Assembly (NCBI RefSeq): GCF_003325375.1
Contig: NZ_CP030862.1
Coordinates: forward strand, 623,501 to 687,500
DNA: 64,000 nucleotides
Reading direction: 5' to 3'
Source of the DNA: Streptomyces globosus
GTDB taxonomy: Bacteria > Actinomycetota > Actinomycetes > Streptomycetales > Streptomycetaceae
Shown here: piece after piece, positions 20,181 to 29,087 of the stretch
Layout: every line of letters begins with the position of its first letter
How positions within the stretch are numbered: the first letter of the stretch is position 1
Notes under the pieces: generated by a model
Database searches by the model: none
Told to the model about the DNA's origin: nothing
The model's input: only the letters and a program-made list of their open reading frames with translations
Translations under genes and position numbers: made by a program

Positions 20181-21329
20181 ATGAACGAGACACCGACGCG
20201 CGTGTACGCCGAGATCGATCTGGACGCGGTACGGGAGAACGTGCGCGCCCTGCGCGCGCGGGCGCCCCGGGCCGCGCTCATGGCCGTGGTCAAGGCGGAC
20301 GCCTACGGGCACGGTGCCGTCCCCTGCGCCCGCGCCGCGCTGGAGGCCGGCGCGGCCTGGCTCGGCACGGCCACCCCGCAGGAGGCGCTCGCCCTGCGCG
20401 CCGCCGGGATCGGCGCGCCCCTGCTGTGCTGGCTGTGGACGCCGGGCGGCCCCTGGCGCGAGGCCGTCGAGGCCGGCATCGACGTGTCCGTCAGCGGGAT
20501 GTGGGCCCTGCGCGAGGTGCAGGAAGCCGCCCGGGCCGCGGGCCGCCCCGCCCGCATCCAGCTGAAGGCCGACACCGGGCTCGGCCGGGCGGGCTGCCAG
20601 CCCGCCGACTGGGCCGAGCTGGTCGGCGCGGCCGCGGCCGCCGAGGCCGCGGGCAGCGTGCGCGTCACCGGGATCTGGTCGCACTTCGCCTGCGCCGACG
20701 AGCCGGGGCACCCGTCGATCCCGCTCCAGCTCACCGCCTTCGGGGACATGCTCGCGTACGCCGAGAAGGAGGGCCTGGAGCCGGAGGTCCGGCACATCGC
20801 CAACTCCCCGGCGACGCTCACCCTCCCCGAGAGCCACTACGACCTGGTGCGCTGCGGGCTCGCCGTCTACGGGGTGTCGCCCGCGCCCGAGCTGGGCACC
20901 TCCGCGGAGCTGGGCCTGCGTCCGGCGATGTCGCTGAAGGCCTCCGTCGCCCTGGTCAAGACGGTGCCCGCCGGGCACGGCGTCAGCTACGGCCTCCACT
21001 ACACCACCGGCGCCGAGACCGACCTGGCGCTGATCCCTGCCGGGTACGCCGACGGCGTCCCCCGGCACGCCTCCGGCCGGGGCCCGGTCGCGGTCGGAGG
21101 AAGGATTCGCCACATCGCCGGCCGCGTCGCCATGGACCAGTTCGTCGTCGACCTCGGCCGCGACCACGGCCCCCGGCGCGTCCGTCCGGGCGACGAGGCC
21201 GTCCTCTTCGGCAGCGGCGCGCACGGCGAGCCCACCGCCGAGGACTGGGCGCAGGCGGCGGACACGATCGCCTACGAGATCGTCACCCGCATCGGAGCAC
21301 GCGTGCCCCGCGTCTACCGCAACGGCTGA
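20181..21329 (+). CDS. alr: alanine racemase
   Basis: A 382-residue PLP enzyme producing D-alanine for peptidoglycan. The PLP lysine is in MAVVKADAYGHG, and the N-terminus EIDLDAVRENVRAL is typical. IPAGYADGVPR and GRVAMDQFVVDLG carry the C-terminal beta-domain motifs. It follows nnr by 113 bases. The hydrolase gene begins 11 bases after its stop, suggesting an operon. Confidence 0.97.
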   Translation: MNETPTRVYAEIDLDAVRENVRALRARAPRAALMAVVKADAYGHGAVPCARAALEAGAAWLGTATPQEALALRAAGIGAPLLCWLWTPGGPWREAVEAGIDVSVSGMWALREVQEAARAAGRPARIQLKADTGLGRAGCQPADWAELVGAAAAAEAAGSVRVTGIWSHFACADEPGHPSIPLQLTAFGDMLAYAEKEGLEPEVRHIANSPATLTLPESHYDLVRCGLAVYGVSPAPELGTSAELGLRPAMSLKASVALVKTVPAGHGVSYGLHYTTGAETDLALIPAGYADGVPRHASGRGPVAVGGRIRHIAGRVAMDQFVVDLGRDHGPRRVRPGDEAVLFGSGAHGEPTAEDWAQAADTIAYEIVTRIGARVPRVYRNG

Positions 21330-21340
21330 GTGGGGACCGC

Positions 21341-22549
21341 GTGAGCGAGAACTGGCGCAGAGCCGGCTGGGCCGGGGCCGTCATCGGCGTGGTGGCCGCC
21401 GGTGCGGCGGCCGGCGTGGCCGTCGAACGGATCACGGTCGGGCGGGGCGTGCGCCGCAAGGCGCGCCTGGCGCTCGACGCCGCCGGCGACTACGGCTCCC
21501 TGCGCGGGACCGCGGGCGCCGCGTACGCGGAGGACGGCACCGAGCTGCACTACGAGGTGGAGGAGCCGGCCCAGGACGCCGAACGGGCCCGCCCGGGGCT
21601 GCGGCCCAGCACCGAGCCCGCCCCGACCGTCGTGTTCTGCCACGGATACTGCCTCGCCCAGGACTCCTGGCACTTCCAGCGCGCCGCCGTGCGCGGGACG
21701 GTCCGCGCCGTGTACTGGGACCAGCGCAGCCACGGCCGCAGCGCCCGCGGATTCGCCCAGGCCGACGGCGAGCCCGTCACCATCGACTGCCTCGGCCGCG
21801 ACCTGAAGGCCGTCATCGACGCCGCCGCCCCCGAGGGCCCGCTCATCCTGGTGGGGCACTCCATGGGCGGCATGACGATCATGGCGCTGGCCGACCAGTA
21901 CCCCGACCTGGTCCGCGACCGCGTCGTCGGCGTCGCCCTGGTCGGCACCTCCAGCGGCCGCCTCGGCGAGGTGACGTACGGGCTGCCCGCCGTCGGGCTC
22001 GGCGCGGTCCGGCGCATCCTGCCGCCCGTCCTGAAGGTGCTCGGATCCCAGGTCGAACTGGTGGAGCGGGGCCGCAGGGCCACCGCCGACCTCTTCGCCG
22101 GGATGGTCAAGCTGTACTCGTTCGGCGCGCCCCGCGAGGTGGACCCCGGGGTCGCGCGGTTCGCGGAGCGGCTCATCGAGCACACCCCCATCGACGTGGT
22201 CGCCGAGTTCTACCCGGCCTTCCAGGCCCACGACAAGACGGACGCCCTCCAGCGGTTCGGGGACATCCCGGTCACCGTCATCGCCGGCGACCACGACATG
22301 ATCACGCCCGCCGCGCACAGCCAGGCCATCAAGGACGCCCTGCCCGCCGCGGAGCTCGTCGTCCTGGAGCGGGCCGGGCACCTGATGATGCTGGAGTACC
22401 CGGAGACGGTGACAGGGCTGCTCCTGGAGCTGTTCGCCCGCACCGGAGCGGTGCCCGCAGCGGCTAACGTTGGCGGACATGGAAGACGTACCGCTGGAAG
22501 CCCCCCGCAGCCCGGTGCCGCAGCCGGGTCCGGGCCCGCAGGGACCTGA
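21341..22549 (+). CDS. alpha/beta hydrolase with N-terminal membrane anchor
   Basis: A 402-residue protein. Residues 8-28 are hydrophobic (WAGAVIGVVAAGAAAGVAV), then a variable linker. The hydrolase fold starts near TVVFCHGYCLAQDSW. The nucleophile elbow is GHSMGGM, the likely acid is in AGDHDMITP and the histidine in RAGHLMMLEYPE. The triad is therefore complete, but substrate is unknown. The last ~24 residues (Gly/Pro/Ala-rich) overlap tsaE in another frame, so the end of this protein is probably not structurally important. Confidence 0.85.
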   Translation: MSENWRRAGWAGAVIGVVAAGAAAGVAVERITVGRGVRRKARLALDAAGDYGSLRGTAGAAYAEDGTELHYEVEEPAQDAERARPGLRPSTEPAPTVVFCHGYCLAQDSWHFQRAAVRGTVRAVYWDQRSHGRSARGFAQADGEPVTIDCLGRDLKAVIDAAAPEGPLILVGHSMGGMTIMALADQYPDLVRDRVVGVALVGTSSGRLGEVTYGLPAVGLGAVRRILPPVLKVLGSQVELVERGRRATADLFAGMVKLYSFGAPREVDPGVARFAERLIEHTPIDVVAEFYPAFQAHDKTDALQRFGDIPVTVIAGDHDMITPAAHSQAIKDALPAAELVVLERAGHLMMLEYPETVTGLLLELFARTGAVPAAANVGGHGRRTAGSPPQPGAAAGSGPAGT

Positions 22550-23054
22550 GGCCGCGGCCCGGGCCCGCATCACCGTCGACTCGCCCGGGGCGATGCAGGC
22601 CCTCGGCCGGAGCATCGCCGGCCTGCTGCGCCCCGGCGACCTCGTGCTGCTGACCGGGGAGCTCGGCGCGGGCAAGACGACGCTGACGCGCGGGCTGGGC
22701 GAGGGGCTCGGCGTGCGGGGCGCGGTGACCTCGCCGACGTTCGTGATCGCCCGGGTGCACCCGCCGCTGGGGACCGGTCCGGCGCTGGTGCACGTGGACG
22801 CGTACCGGCTCGGCGGCGGGCTCGACGAGATGGAGGACCTGGACCTCGACGTGTCGCTGCCCGAGTCCGTGGTCGTCGTCGAGTGGGGCGACGGCAAGGT
22901 GGAGGAGCTCTCCGACGACCGGCTGCACGTGGTGATCGCGCGGGCCGTCGGGCACGAGGAGGTCCTCGACGACGTACGGGAGGTCACCGTGCACGGGGTC
23001 GGCGCCCGCTGGGCCGCGCCGGACGCGCTCGCCGGGCTGCGGGCCGCGGGCTGA
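22479..23054 (+). CDS. tsaE: tRNA t6A threonylcarbamoyltransferase complex ATPase
   Basis: A 191-residue P-loop protein of the TsaBDE complex that modifies A37 of ANN-decoding tRNAs. Walker A is GELGAGKTTLTRGLG, followed by TSPTFVIARVHPP, VHVDAYRLGG and a VVVVEWGD Walker B. ATG 22479 is preferred over TTG three codons earlier. The gene overlaps the hydrolase by 71 bases, an unusually long overlap. tsaB, rimI and tsaD lie 1.1 kb downstream. Confidence 0.93.
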   Translation: MEDVPLEAPRSPVPQPGPGPQGPEAAARARITVDSPGAMQALGRSIAGLLRPGDLVLLTGELGAGKTTLTRGLGEGLGVRGAVTSPTFVIARVHPPLGTGPALVHVDAYRLGGGLDEMEDLDLDVSLPESVVVVEWGDGKVEELSDDRLHVVIARAVGHEEVLDDVREVTVHGVGARWAAPDALAGLRAAG

Positions 23055-23159
23055 GGCGCGCGGGGCGGGACGGGCGGCTGCCGCCGGGGAAAACGTGCCG
23101 ACAACCTGTCGGGAAGATATTGCGCCGGATGAGGCACCCGTGGTGACATGGTACAGAGG

Positions 23160-23178
23160 GCAGGTTAGGCCTACCTAA
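23160..23178. promoter_or_regulatory. iron box (DtxR/IdeR/DmdR-type operator)
   Basis: This 19-base site matches the IdeR/DtxR consensus TWAGGTWAGSCTWACCTWA at 16 of 19 positions by eye (mismatches at positions 1, 2 and 12). It contains AGGTTAGG, a central CCT and ACCTAA. It lies 31 bases upstream of the ATG at 23210. DmdR-type repressors block such sites when iron is plentiful. Confidence 0.7.
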
Positions 23179-23209
23179 GTACGGCCGGCCCGGGGCCAGG
23201 AGGGCAGCC

Positions 23210-23416
23210 ATGTCGACAGGAGCAGCACCCCGCGACCACCGCCCGGCCGCCGTCCCCATGGGCACGCTCCTCGCCGCCTGCGCGGCGGCGACCGCCGTCT
23301 CCACGCCCCCCGCCCGCGAGCAGGCCCGGCCCGTACGCGACACCGCCGCCCCCGGCCGCGGCGCAGCGGCCCGCGGGCCGCTCGCGCAGCCCGGACCGGA
23401 ATCCGAGGCCGCCTGA
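23210..23416 (+). CDS. small putative iron-regulated lipoprotein or membrane peptide
   Basis: A 68-residue protein of unknown function. Support for it being real is an excellent AGGAGGG binding site seven bases before the ATG and a consensus iron box upstream. The N-terminus has a few charged residues (RDHR), a short hydrophobic run and a lipobox-like LLAAC with Cys24. The remainder is Ala/Pro/Arg-rich and probably disordered. The hydrophobic run is short for a signal peptide, so export is uncertain. It converges on the YkuD-like gene 56 bases away. Confidence 0.55.
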   Translation: MSTGAAPRDHRPAAVPMGTLLAACAAATAVSTPPAREQARPVRDTAAPGRGAAARGPLAQPGPESEAA

Positions 23417-23472
23417 CCCTCCGCTGCCGGGAAGCCGTCCTCCGAACGGGTGTATCCGCGCCCGGCGCCGGG

Positions 23473-24024
23473 TCAGGGAACGACGACGATCTTCGAGTTG
23501 ATCGTCGCGAACGCCCACATCGCGTCGCCGTCGGCCCGGCTCATGCGGATGCCGCCGGTCTTCTTCGCCGGGTCCGGCTGCGGCATCCCGCCGTCGGTGC
23601 GCGCGCTGAAGCCCACCACGACGCCGTCGGCGCTCGCGAAGCGCACCACGTGCTCGACGGGCACCCCGTCCGAGCCGGTCACCGCGCCCGAACGCGAACT
23701 CACCAGGTAGGTGCCGGTCTTCGGGTGGACCGTGCTCGGCATCACCGGGAACGTCCGGGGCTCCCGGCCGTCCTCGCCGACCAGCCACACCCGCTTCTGG
23801 CCCAGCGAGTACACGACCCGCACACCGGTGCCGGAGTCCGCCGGCACGGCCGCCGGCTTCTCCGGGCCCGGCGCCGGAGCGGCCGCCGCGGCGGAGGGCG
23901 CCGCCTGCGGGGTCTGCGCGGGAGCCGCGGGCGCGGTCGCGGAGGCCTGGTAGCCGAGGAAGCCGACCGCGGCCAGCGCCGCGACGGTGAGCCCGGCCAC
24001 GATTCCCGAGCTTCTGCTTGCCAC
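23473..24024 (-). CDS. YkuD-like protein without catalytic residues (degenerate L,D-transpeptidase)
   Basis: A 183-residue exported or membrane-anchored protein starting at GTG behind GGTGGAG. Residues 7-25 are a hydrophobic signal/anchor, 26-65 an Ala/Pro linker, 68-183 a globular domain. That domain has the YkuD pattern (VYSLGQKRVWLVGEDG, FPVMPSTVHPKTGTYLVSS), but where active enzymes have SHGCIR it reads TGGIRM (156-161), with neither His nor Cys. It is therefore probably not an active cross-linker. It is transcribed opposite to its tsa neighbours. Confidence 0.75.
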   Translation of the reverse strand: MASRSSGIVAGLTVAALAAVGFLGYQASATAPAAPAQTPQAAPSAAAAAPAPGPEKPAAVPADSGTGVRVVYSLGQKRVWLVGEDGREPRTFPVMPSTVHPKTGTYLVSSRSGAVTGSDGVPVEHVVRFASADGVVVGFSARTDGGMPQPDPAKKTGGIRMSRADGDAMWAFATINSKIVVVP

Positions 24025-24180
24025 CTTGCTCCACCTCTCCGTGCTTCCCCTGGCCGGCCGCCGCCGGCGGGCACGCCCCCCGGCCCCCGGTCCCGGCCGA
24101 TGCCTGGGTCGAAGGTAGCAGCCGGGGTGCCCGGCGACCGGCCGCAAGGGCCGGGGCCCGGGGAGTCGTAGGCTGTTCGC

Positions 24181-24843
24181 GTGCTCTTGCTCGCCGTAGA
24201 TACCGCCACGCCCGCCGTCACCGTCGCCCTCCACGACGGCCGCGAGACCGTCGCCGAGTCCCACCAGGTCGACGCCCGCCGCCACGGGGAGCTGCTGCTC
24301 CCCTCCGTGGACCGCGTCCTCGCCGAGGCGGGGCTGAAGCTCGACGCCCTCACCGGCATCGTCGTCGGGGTCGGCCCGGGCCCCTACACCGGGCTGCGCG
24401 TGGGCCTGGCCACCGCCACCACCTTCGCCGCCGTCCTCGGCATCCCCGTCCACGGGCTGTGCACCCTCGACGGGCTCGCGTACGCCGCGGGGGCCGCCGG
24501 CATCGAGGGCCCCTTCACCGTCGCCACCGACGCACGGCGCAAGGAGGTCTACTGGGCGCGCTACGAGGACCCCCTCACCCGGGTCGGCGAGCCCGCCGTG
24601 GACCGCCCGGCCGACATCGCCGAGCAGGTCGCCGGGCTGCCCGCCGTCGGCCAGGGCGCCCGCCTGTACCCGCAGGTCTTCACCGACGCCCGCGACCCCG
24701 AGCACCAGAGCGCCGCCGCGCTGGCCGCACTGGCCGCGCACCGGCTGGAGGCCGGCCTGGACTTCCTGCCGCCGGTCCCGCTGTACCTGCGCCGGCCCGA
24801 CGCCCAGGTGCCCAAGAACTACAAGGTGGTCACCCCGCAGTGA
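24181..24843 (+). CDS. tsaB: t6A complex subunit TsaB
   Basis: A 220-residue ASKHA-fold protein that is the non-catalytic partner of TsaD. The N-terminus LLLAVDTATPAVTVAL is typical, as are GVGPGPYTGLRVGLATA and ATDARRKEVYWARYE. GTG start. The stop overlaps the rimI start (GTGA), so tsaB-rimI-tsaD and the next small gene form one translationally coupled operon. Confidence 0.95.
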   Translation: MLLLAVDTATPAVTVALHDGRETVAESHQVDARRHGELLLPSVDRVLAEAGLKLDALTGIVVGVGPGPYTGLRVGLATATTFAAVLGIPVHGLCTLDGLAYAAGAAGIEGPFTVATDARRKEVYWARYEDPLTRVGEPAVDRPADIAEQVAGLPAVGQGARLYPQVFTDARDPEHQSAAALAALAAHRLEAGLDFLPPVPLYLRRPDAQVPKNYKVVTPQ

Positions 24844-25403
24844 CCGCCCGCCCGTCGCCCGGCCCCCCACTCCCGGCGCCGCCGCACGCCGGCGCCGCCG
24901 CCCTGCGCCCGATGCGCTGGTGGGACATCGGGCCCGTGCTCGAACTGGAGCAGGACCTCTTCCCCGAGGACGCCTGGTCGGCCGGCATGTTCTGGTCCGA
25001 GCTCGCCCACTCCCGCGGCCCGCGCGCCACCCGCCACTACGTGGTCGCGGAGGACGCGGCGGGCCGCCTCGTCGGCTACGCCGGGCTCGCCGCCGCAGGC
25101 GACCTGGCCGACGTCCAGACCATCGCGGCCGCCCGCGACCAGTGGGGGACCGGGCTCGGCGCCCGGCTGCTCACCGACCTGCTGCGCGCCGCGACCGCGT
25201 TCGAGTGCGCCGAGGTGCTGCTGGAGGTGCGGGTGGACAACACCCGCGCGCAGAAGCTCTACGAGCGCTTCGGCTTCGAGCCGATCGGCTTCCGCAGGGG
25301 CTACTACCAGCCCGGCAATGTCGACGCGCTCGTGATGCGCCTTTCCGATCCCGCACACTCCGTCCCCGCGGACGGACCCGTACAAGGTGAGACCCATGGC
25401 TGA
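24840..25403 (+). CDS. rimI: ribosomal-protein-alanine N-acetyltransferase-like (GNAT)
   Basis: A 187-residue GNAT protein. The RimI signature [20 protein letters not shown], the acetyl-CoA loop [11 protein letters not shown] and the C-terminal [15 protein letters not shown] then [16 protein letters not shown] are present. The GTG overlapping the tsaB stop is chosen; an ATG at 24912 would remove 24 variable residues. RimI acetylates the N-terminal alanine of S18 in other bacteria. The last eight bases overlap tsaD. Confidence 0.9.
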   Translation: MTARPSPGPPLPAPPHAGAAALRPMRWWDIGPVLELEQDLFPEDAWSAGMFWSELAHSRGPRATRHYVVAEDAAGRLVGYAGLAAAGDLADVQTIAAARDQWGTGLGARLLTDLLRAATAFECAEVLLEVRVDNTRAQKLYERFGFEPIGFRRGYYQPGNVDALVMRLSDPAHSVPADGPVQGETHG

Positions 25404-26532
25404 CGAACCGCTCGTCCTCGGCATCGAGACCTCCTGCGACGAGACCGGCGTCGGCATCGTCCGCGGCACCACCCTGCTGGCCGACGCCGTCGCCTCCAGC
25501 GTCGACGAGCACGCCCGCTTCGGCGGGGTCGTGCCCGAAGTGGCCTCCCGCGCGCACCTGGAGGCGATGGTCCCGACCATCGAGCGCGCCCTGGAGGAGG
25601 CCGGGGTCAGCGCCCGCGACCTCGACGGGATCGCCGTCACCGCCGGGCCCGGCCTGGCCGGTGCGCTGCTCGTCGGCGTGTCCGCCGCGAAGGCGTACGC
25701 GTACGCCCTCGGCAAGCCGCTGTACGGGGTGAACCACCTGGCCTCGCACATCTGCGTCGACCAGCTGGAGCACGGGCCGCTGCCCGAGCCGACGATGGCG
25801 CTGCTGGTGTCCGGCGGGCACTCCTCGCTGCTGCTCGCCCCGGACATCACCTCCGACGTGCGGCCGCTCGGTTCGACCATCGACGACGCCGCCGGCGAGG
25901 CGTTCGACAAGATCGCGCGGGTGCTGCAGCTCGGCTTCCCCGGCGGGCCCGTCATCGACCGGCTCGCGAAGGAGGGCGACCCGAAGGCGATCAACTTCCC
26001 GCGCGGGCTGACCGGGTCGCGCGACCCCGCGTACGACTTCTCCTTCTCCGGGCTGAAGACGGCCGTGGCCCGCTGGATCGAGGCGAAGCGGAACGCGGGC
26101 GAGGAGGTGCCGGTGCGGGACGTGGCGGCGTCCTTCCAGGAGGCCGTGGTGGACGTCCTCACGCGCAAGGCGATCCGCGCCTGCAAGGACGAGGGCGTCG
26201 ACCACCTGATGATCGGCGGCGGCGTCGCCGCGAACTCCCGGCTGCGGGCGCTGGCGCAGGAGCGCTGCGACGACGCGGGCATCGTCCTGCGCGTGCCGCG
26301 GCCCAAGCTGTGCACCGACAACGGCGCCATGGTCGCGGCCCTGGGCGCGGAGATGGTCCGGCGGAACCGGCCGGCCTCGGACTGGGACCTGTCCGCGGAC
26401 TCCTCGCTGCCGGTGACGGACCCGCACGTGCCGGGCACCGCGGGGGAGGAGCACGGCCACGGCCACGGGCACGGGCATGCGCACGACCACGACCACGTGC
26501 ACGAGCTGAGCAAGGACAACCTGTACTCGTGA
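25396..26532 (+). CDS. tsaD: tRNA t6A threonylcarbamoyltransferase TsaD with histidine-rich tail
   Basis: A 378-residue enzyme that transfers threonylcarbamoyl to A37. [14 protein letters not shown], the metal-binding HLEAM and VNHLASH histidines, [11 protein letters not shown] and [12 protein letters not shown] are intact. ATG 25396 is preferred to GTG 25387. Beyond the normal fold (about residue 340) comes a tail of alternating Gly/His, Asp/His and Ala/His containing about ten histidines (26450-26505), which could bind Zn, Ni or Co. The stop overlaps the next gene (GTGA). Confidence 0.95.
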   Translation: MADEPLVLGIETSCDETGVGIVRGTTLLADAVASSVDEHARFGGVVPEVASRAHLEAMVPTIERALEEAGVSARDLDGIAVTAGPGLAGALLVGVSAAKAYAYALGKPLYGVNHLASHICVDQLEHGPLPEPTMALLVSGGHSSLLLAPDITSDVRPLGSTIDDAAGEAFDKIARVLQLGFPGGPVIDRLAKEGDPKAINFPRGLTGSRDPAYDFSFSGLKTAVARWIEAKRNAGEEVPVRDVAASFQEAVVDVLTRKAIRACKDEGVDHLMIGGGVAANSRLRALAQERCDDAGIVLRVPRPKLCTDNGAMVAALGAEMVRRNRPASDWDLSADSSLPVTDPHVPGTAGEEHGHGHGHGHAHDHDHVHELSKDNLYS

Positions 26533-26804
26533 GCACCGTCGCGCTGATGTGGGAGGCCCGGGCCGCCGAGGGCCGCGGGCCGGAGCTGCTGGCCTGGGCC
26601 CGCGCACAGGCCCCGGAGGGGGAGCCGCTGCGGCGGGAGGTGTTCCGCGCGCCGCAGGACCGGGTGCTGGTCGTCACCTGGTGGGAGGCCGAGGACGGCC
26701 TGTCCGCCGTCCTGCCCGAACTCCCGGCCCCGCCCGCCGGCCTGGCCGCCCGCCCGGTCCACCGCTGGCGCTTCGAGTCGGTCGAGGCGTCGCCCGCCCG
26801 CTGA
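26529..26804 (+). CDS. small hypothetical protein coupled to tsaD
   Basis: A 91-residue acidic protein with no recognised family motif. Pattern [16 protein letters not shown], then [18 protein letters not shown] and a C-terminal [11 protein letters not shown] suggests a small alpha/beta ferredoxin-like fold of the dimeric barrel type, but this is only an impression. Start overlaps the tsaD stop by four bases, so it is translated with the t6A operon. Its stop is 16 bases from the end of the convergent methyltransferase gene. Confidence 0.75.
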   Translation: MSTVALMWEARAAEGRGPELLAWARAQAPEGEPLRREVFRAPQDRVLVVTWWEAEDGLSAVLPELPAPPAGLAARPVHRWRFESVEASPAR

Positions 26805-26820
26805 CCGGGCGGGCGGGCCC

Positions 26821-28032
26821 TCACACAGCGGCGGCGGGCGCCCCGATCAGCATTGACGGGGCGCCCGCGACGCGGGTGAGGAAGACCGTCGCCGCGCTCG
26901 GCCCCTGCGGCTTGACCTTCCGGCGGAGTTCCTCCGGTTCGATGGCCGAGCCGCGCTTCTTCACCGTCAGGGTGCCGACGCCGCGCTCCCGCAGCAGGGC
27001 CTTCAGGGTCTTCAGGCCGAACGGCAGCACGTCGGTGATCTCGTACGCGGTCGCGTACGGCGTCGCGCGCAGCTCGTCCGCGGTGACGTAGGCGATCGTC
27101 GGGTCGATGAGCCGGCCCCCGAGCCGGCCGGCGACCTCGGCGACGAGGTGCGAGCGGATGACGGCGCCGTCGGGCTCGTAGAGGTACCGGCCCACGGGCC
27201 CGACCGGGGGTGGCGGCAGCGGTCCGGCGGCGTGCAGGGAACGCGGCCCGGGCAGCAGGGTGGCGCGTACGGCGGGGCCGGCGCCGGGCGCGGCGCCCGC
27301 GGCCCCTTCGGCCGCCGTGCCGAACCACAGCACGGCCTCCTTCACGTCGCCGTGGTCGGAGATCCACTCGGCCTCGGCCCCCGCGGGGACGGCCTCGTGC
27401 GGGATTCCGGGGGCGATCTTGACGGCGCCGCAGGGGGCCGCGGCGGCCGCCCGGGCCGCCCAGGACAGCGGCGGCGAGTAGGCCTCCGGGTCGAAGACCC
27501 GGCCGCGGCCGCCGCGCCGGGCGGGGTCGACGAACACGGCGTCGTACCCGGAGGTGTCGACGGCCGCGACGTCCTCCTCGCGGACCTCGACCAGGTCGGC
27601 CAGGCCCAGCGCCGCGGCGTTGGCGCGGGCGACGGCCGCGGTCAGCGGGTCGCGGTCCACCGCCAGGACCCGGATGCCCCGCCGGGCCAGGGCCAGGGCG
27701 TCGCCGCCGATGCCGCAGCACAGGTCGGCGACGCTGCGCACGCCGAGGGCGGCGAGCCGGCCGGCGCGGTACGCGGCCACGGAGGCGCGGGTCGCCATCT
27801 CGGCGCCGCCGGGCGTGAAGTACATCCGGAAGGCGTCCTCCGCACCGAACTTCGCCACCGCGCGCTGCCGCAGCCGGGCCTGTCCGAGCGCGGCGGAGAC
27901 GAGCGGGGCGGGGTGGTCGCGGCGCAGCCGGGTGGCGACGGCGAGCTCCTTGCCCGGGTCGTAGTCGCGGAGGGAGTCCAGGAGGGTGCGGCCCTCGGGG
28001 GTCAGGAGGGCGGCGAAGTCTTCGGGGGTCAC
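26821..28032 (-). CDS. class I SAM-dependent methyltransferase with THUMP-like C-terminal domain
   Basis: A 403-residue protein. Residues ~95-200 hold the SAM-binding fold (VADLCCGIGGDALALA, VLAVDRDPLTAAVA, DAVFVDPARR). The C-terminal ~100 residues match the THUMP-like domain associated with such enzymes (YEITDVLPFGLKTLKALL, GVGTLTVKKRGSAIEPEEL). A nucleic-acid target, probably RNA, is plausible. The GTG start has GACAAT six bases upstream and no clear ribosome binding site, which hints at a leaderless message. Confidence 0.85.
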   Translation of the reverse strand: MTPEDFAALLTPEGRTLLDSLRDYDPGKELAVATRLRRDHPAPLVSAALGQARLRQRAVAKFGAEDAFRMYFTPGGAEMATRASVAAYRAGRLAALGVRSVADLCCGIGGDALALARRGIRVLAVDRDPLTAAVARANAAALGLADLVEVREEDVAAVDTSGYDAVFVDPARRGGRGRVFDPEAYSPPLSWAARAAAAAPCGAVKIAPGIPHEAVPAGAEAEWISDHGDVKEAVLWFGTAAEGAAGAAPGAGPAVRATLLPGPRSLHAAGPLPPPPVGPVGRYLYEPDGAVIRSHLVAEVAGRLGGRLIDPTIAYVTADELRATPYATAYEITDVLPFGLKTLKALLRERGVGTLTVKKRGSAIEPEELRRKVKPQGPSAATVFLTRVAGAPSMLIGAPAAAV

Positions 28033-28133
28033 CCGTTCATTGTCGGCCAGTGTGGGCCAGTCGGTTGAAGACCGCCCTCCGCTCCGCGGTGTCGGCGGGG
28101 CGGCGCGCGGGTGCGGTGCCAGGATGCGCTGCT

Positions 28134-29087
28134 ATGCAGCTAGTACGACAAAAGGAACATAAGGCGCTTCATGGTCGCCGGTCGTCGGCCGGCCCCCTCG
28201 GCGGGCGGGCCGGTGTCGCGGCCGCCGCCCTGCTCGTCGCCGCCCTCGGCACGGCGTGCGGCTCCTCGAAGGACTCCGGCGCACCCGCCCCCGCCAAGTC
28301 CGGCAAGGGCGCCGAGGCGCCGGGCGCGGCCGGCGCGGCCGGCACCTACGCCGAGAAGCAGAAGGCCGCCCGGCTGGCGGTCGTCGCCGCGGCGAAGAAG
28401 TGGAAGCTCGACAAGCCGCCCCTCGTGGCCCCTCCGGCCCCCGAGGAGAAGCCGGAGATCACCACCCGCGACGGCTTCGAGGTCGACGGCCACGACGAAC
28501 TCCCCCCGGTCTTCACCACCGTTCCGACCGAGGACAAGGTCGTCTTCCTGACGATCGACGACGGCGCGGAGAAGGACCCCGAGTTCCTGAGGATGATGCA
28601 GGAGCTGAAGATCCCGTACACGGCGTTCGTCAGCGACTACCTCATCCGCGACAACTACCCGTACTTCAAGGCCATGCAGGCCGCGGGCGTCACCCTGAAC
28701 AACCACACCCTCAACCACCGGTACATGCCCGCGCTCTCCTACGAGAAGCAGCGCGAGGAGATCTGCGGCCAGCAGGACACCATCCAGAAGACCTTCGGCA
28801 AGCGCCCGACGCTCTTCCGGCCGCCGTACGGCAACTACAACGAGGACACCCTGCGCGCGGCAAAGTCCTGCGGCATCAAGGCCGTTCCGCTGTGGAACGC
28901 CGAAGGCTTCCCGAACCGGATGGACTACCGTGAATGGGACCGCGACCTGCATCCCGGAGATATCATCCTCACGCATTTCCGGGGGAGCGAGGACTGGAAG
29001 GGCACCATGCCCGACATGATCCGCCACGTCATGAAGACCGTCACGGACAAGGGTTACGCCGTGGCCCGCTTGGAGGACTACCTGTGA
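28134..29087 (+). CDS. NodB-type polysaccharide deacetylase lipoprotein, first copy
   Basis: A 317-residue exported protein. A basic N-terminus, a hydrophobic run and GTACGSS (Cys near residue 42) form a lipoprotein signal. The NodB domain (about 135-315) has motif 1 VVFLTIDDGAE, motif 2 NNHTLNH, motif 3 FRPPYGNYN and the late LTHFRG. These provide the metal-binding Asp-His-His and the catalytic base, so it is probably active on peptidoglycan or another GlcNAc polymer. The stop overlaps the next gene (GTGA), which is a diverged copy of it. Confidence 0.88.
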   Translation: MQLVRQKEHKALHGRRSSAGPLGGRAGVAAAALLVAALGTACGSSKDSGAPAPAKSGKGAEAPGAAGAAGTYAEKQKAARLAVVAAAKKWKLDKPPLVAPPAPEEKPEITTRDGFEVDGHDELPPVFTTVPTEDKVVFLTIDDGAEKDPEFLRMMQELKIPYTAFVSDYLIRDNYPYFKAMQAAGVTLNNHTLNHRYMPALSYEKQREEICGQQDTIQKTFGKRPTLFRPPYGNYNEDTLRAAKSCGIKAVPLWNAEGFPNRMDYREWDRDLHPGDIILTHFRGSEDWKGTMPDMIRHVMKTVTDKGYAVARLEDYL

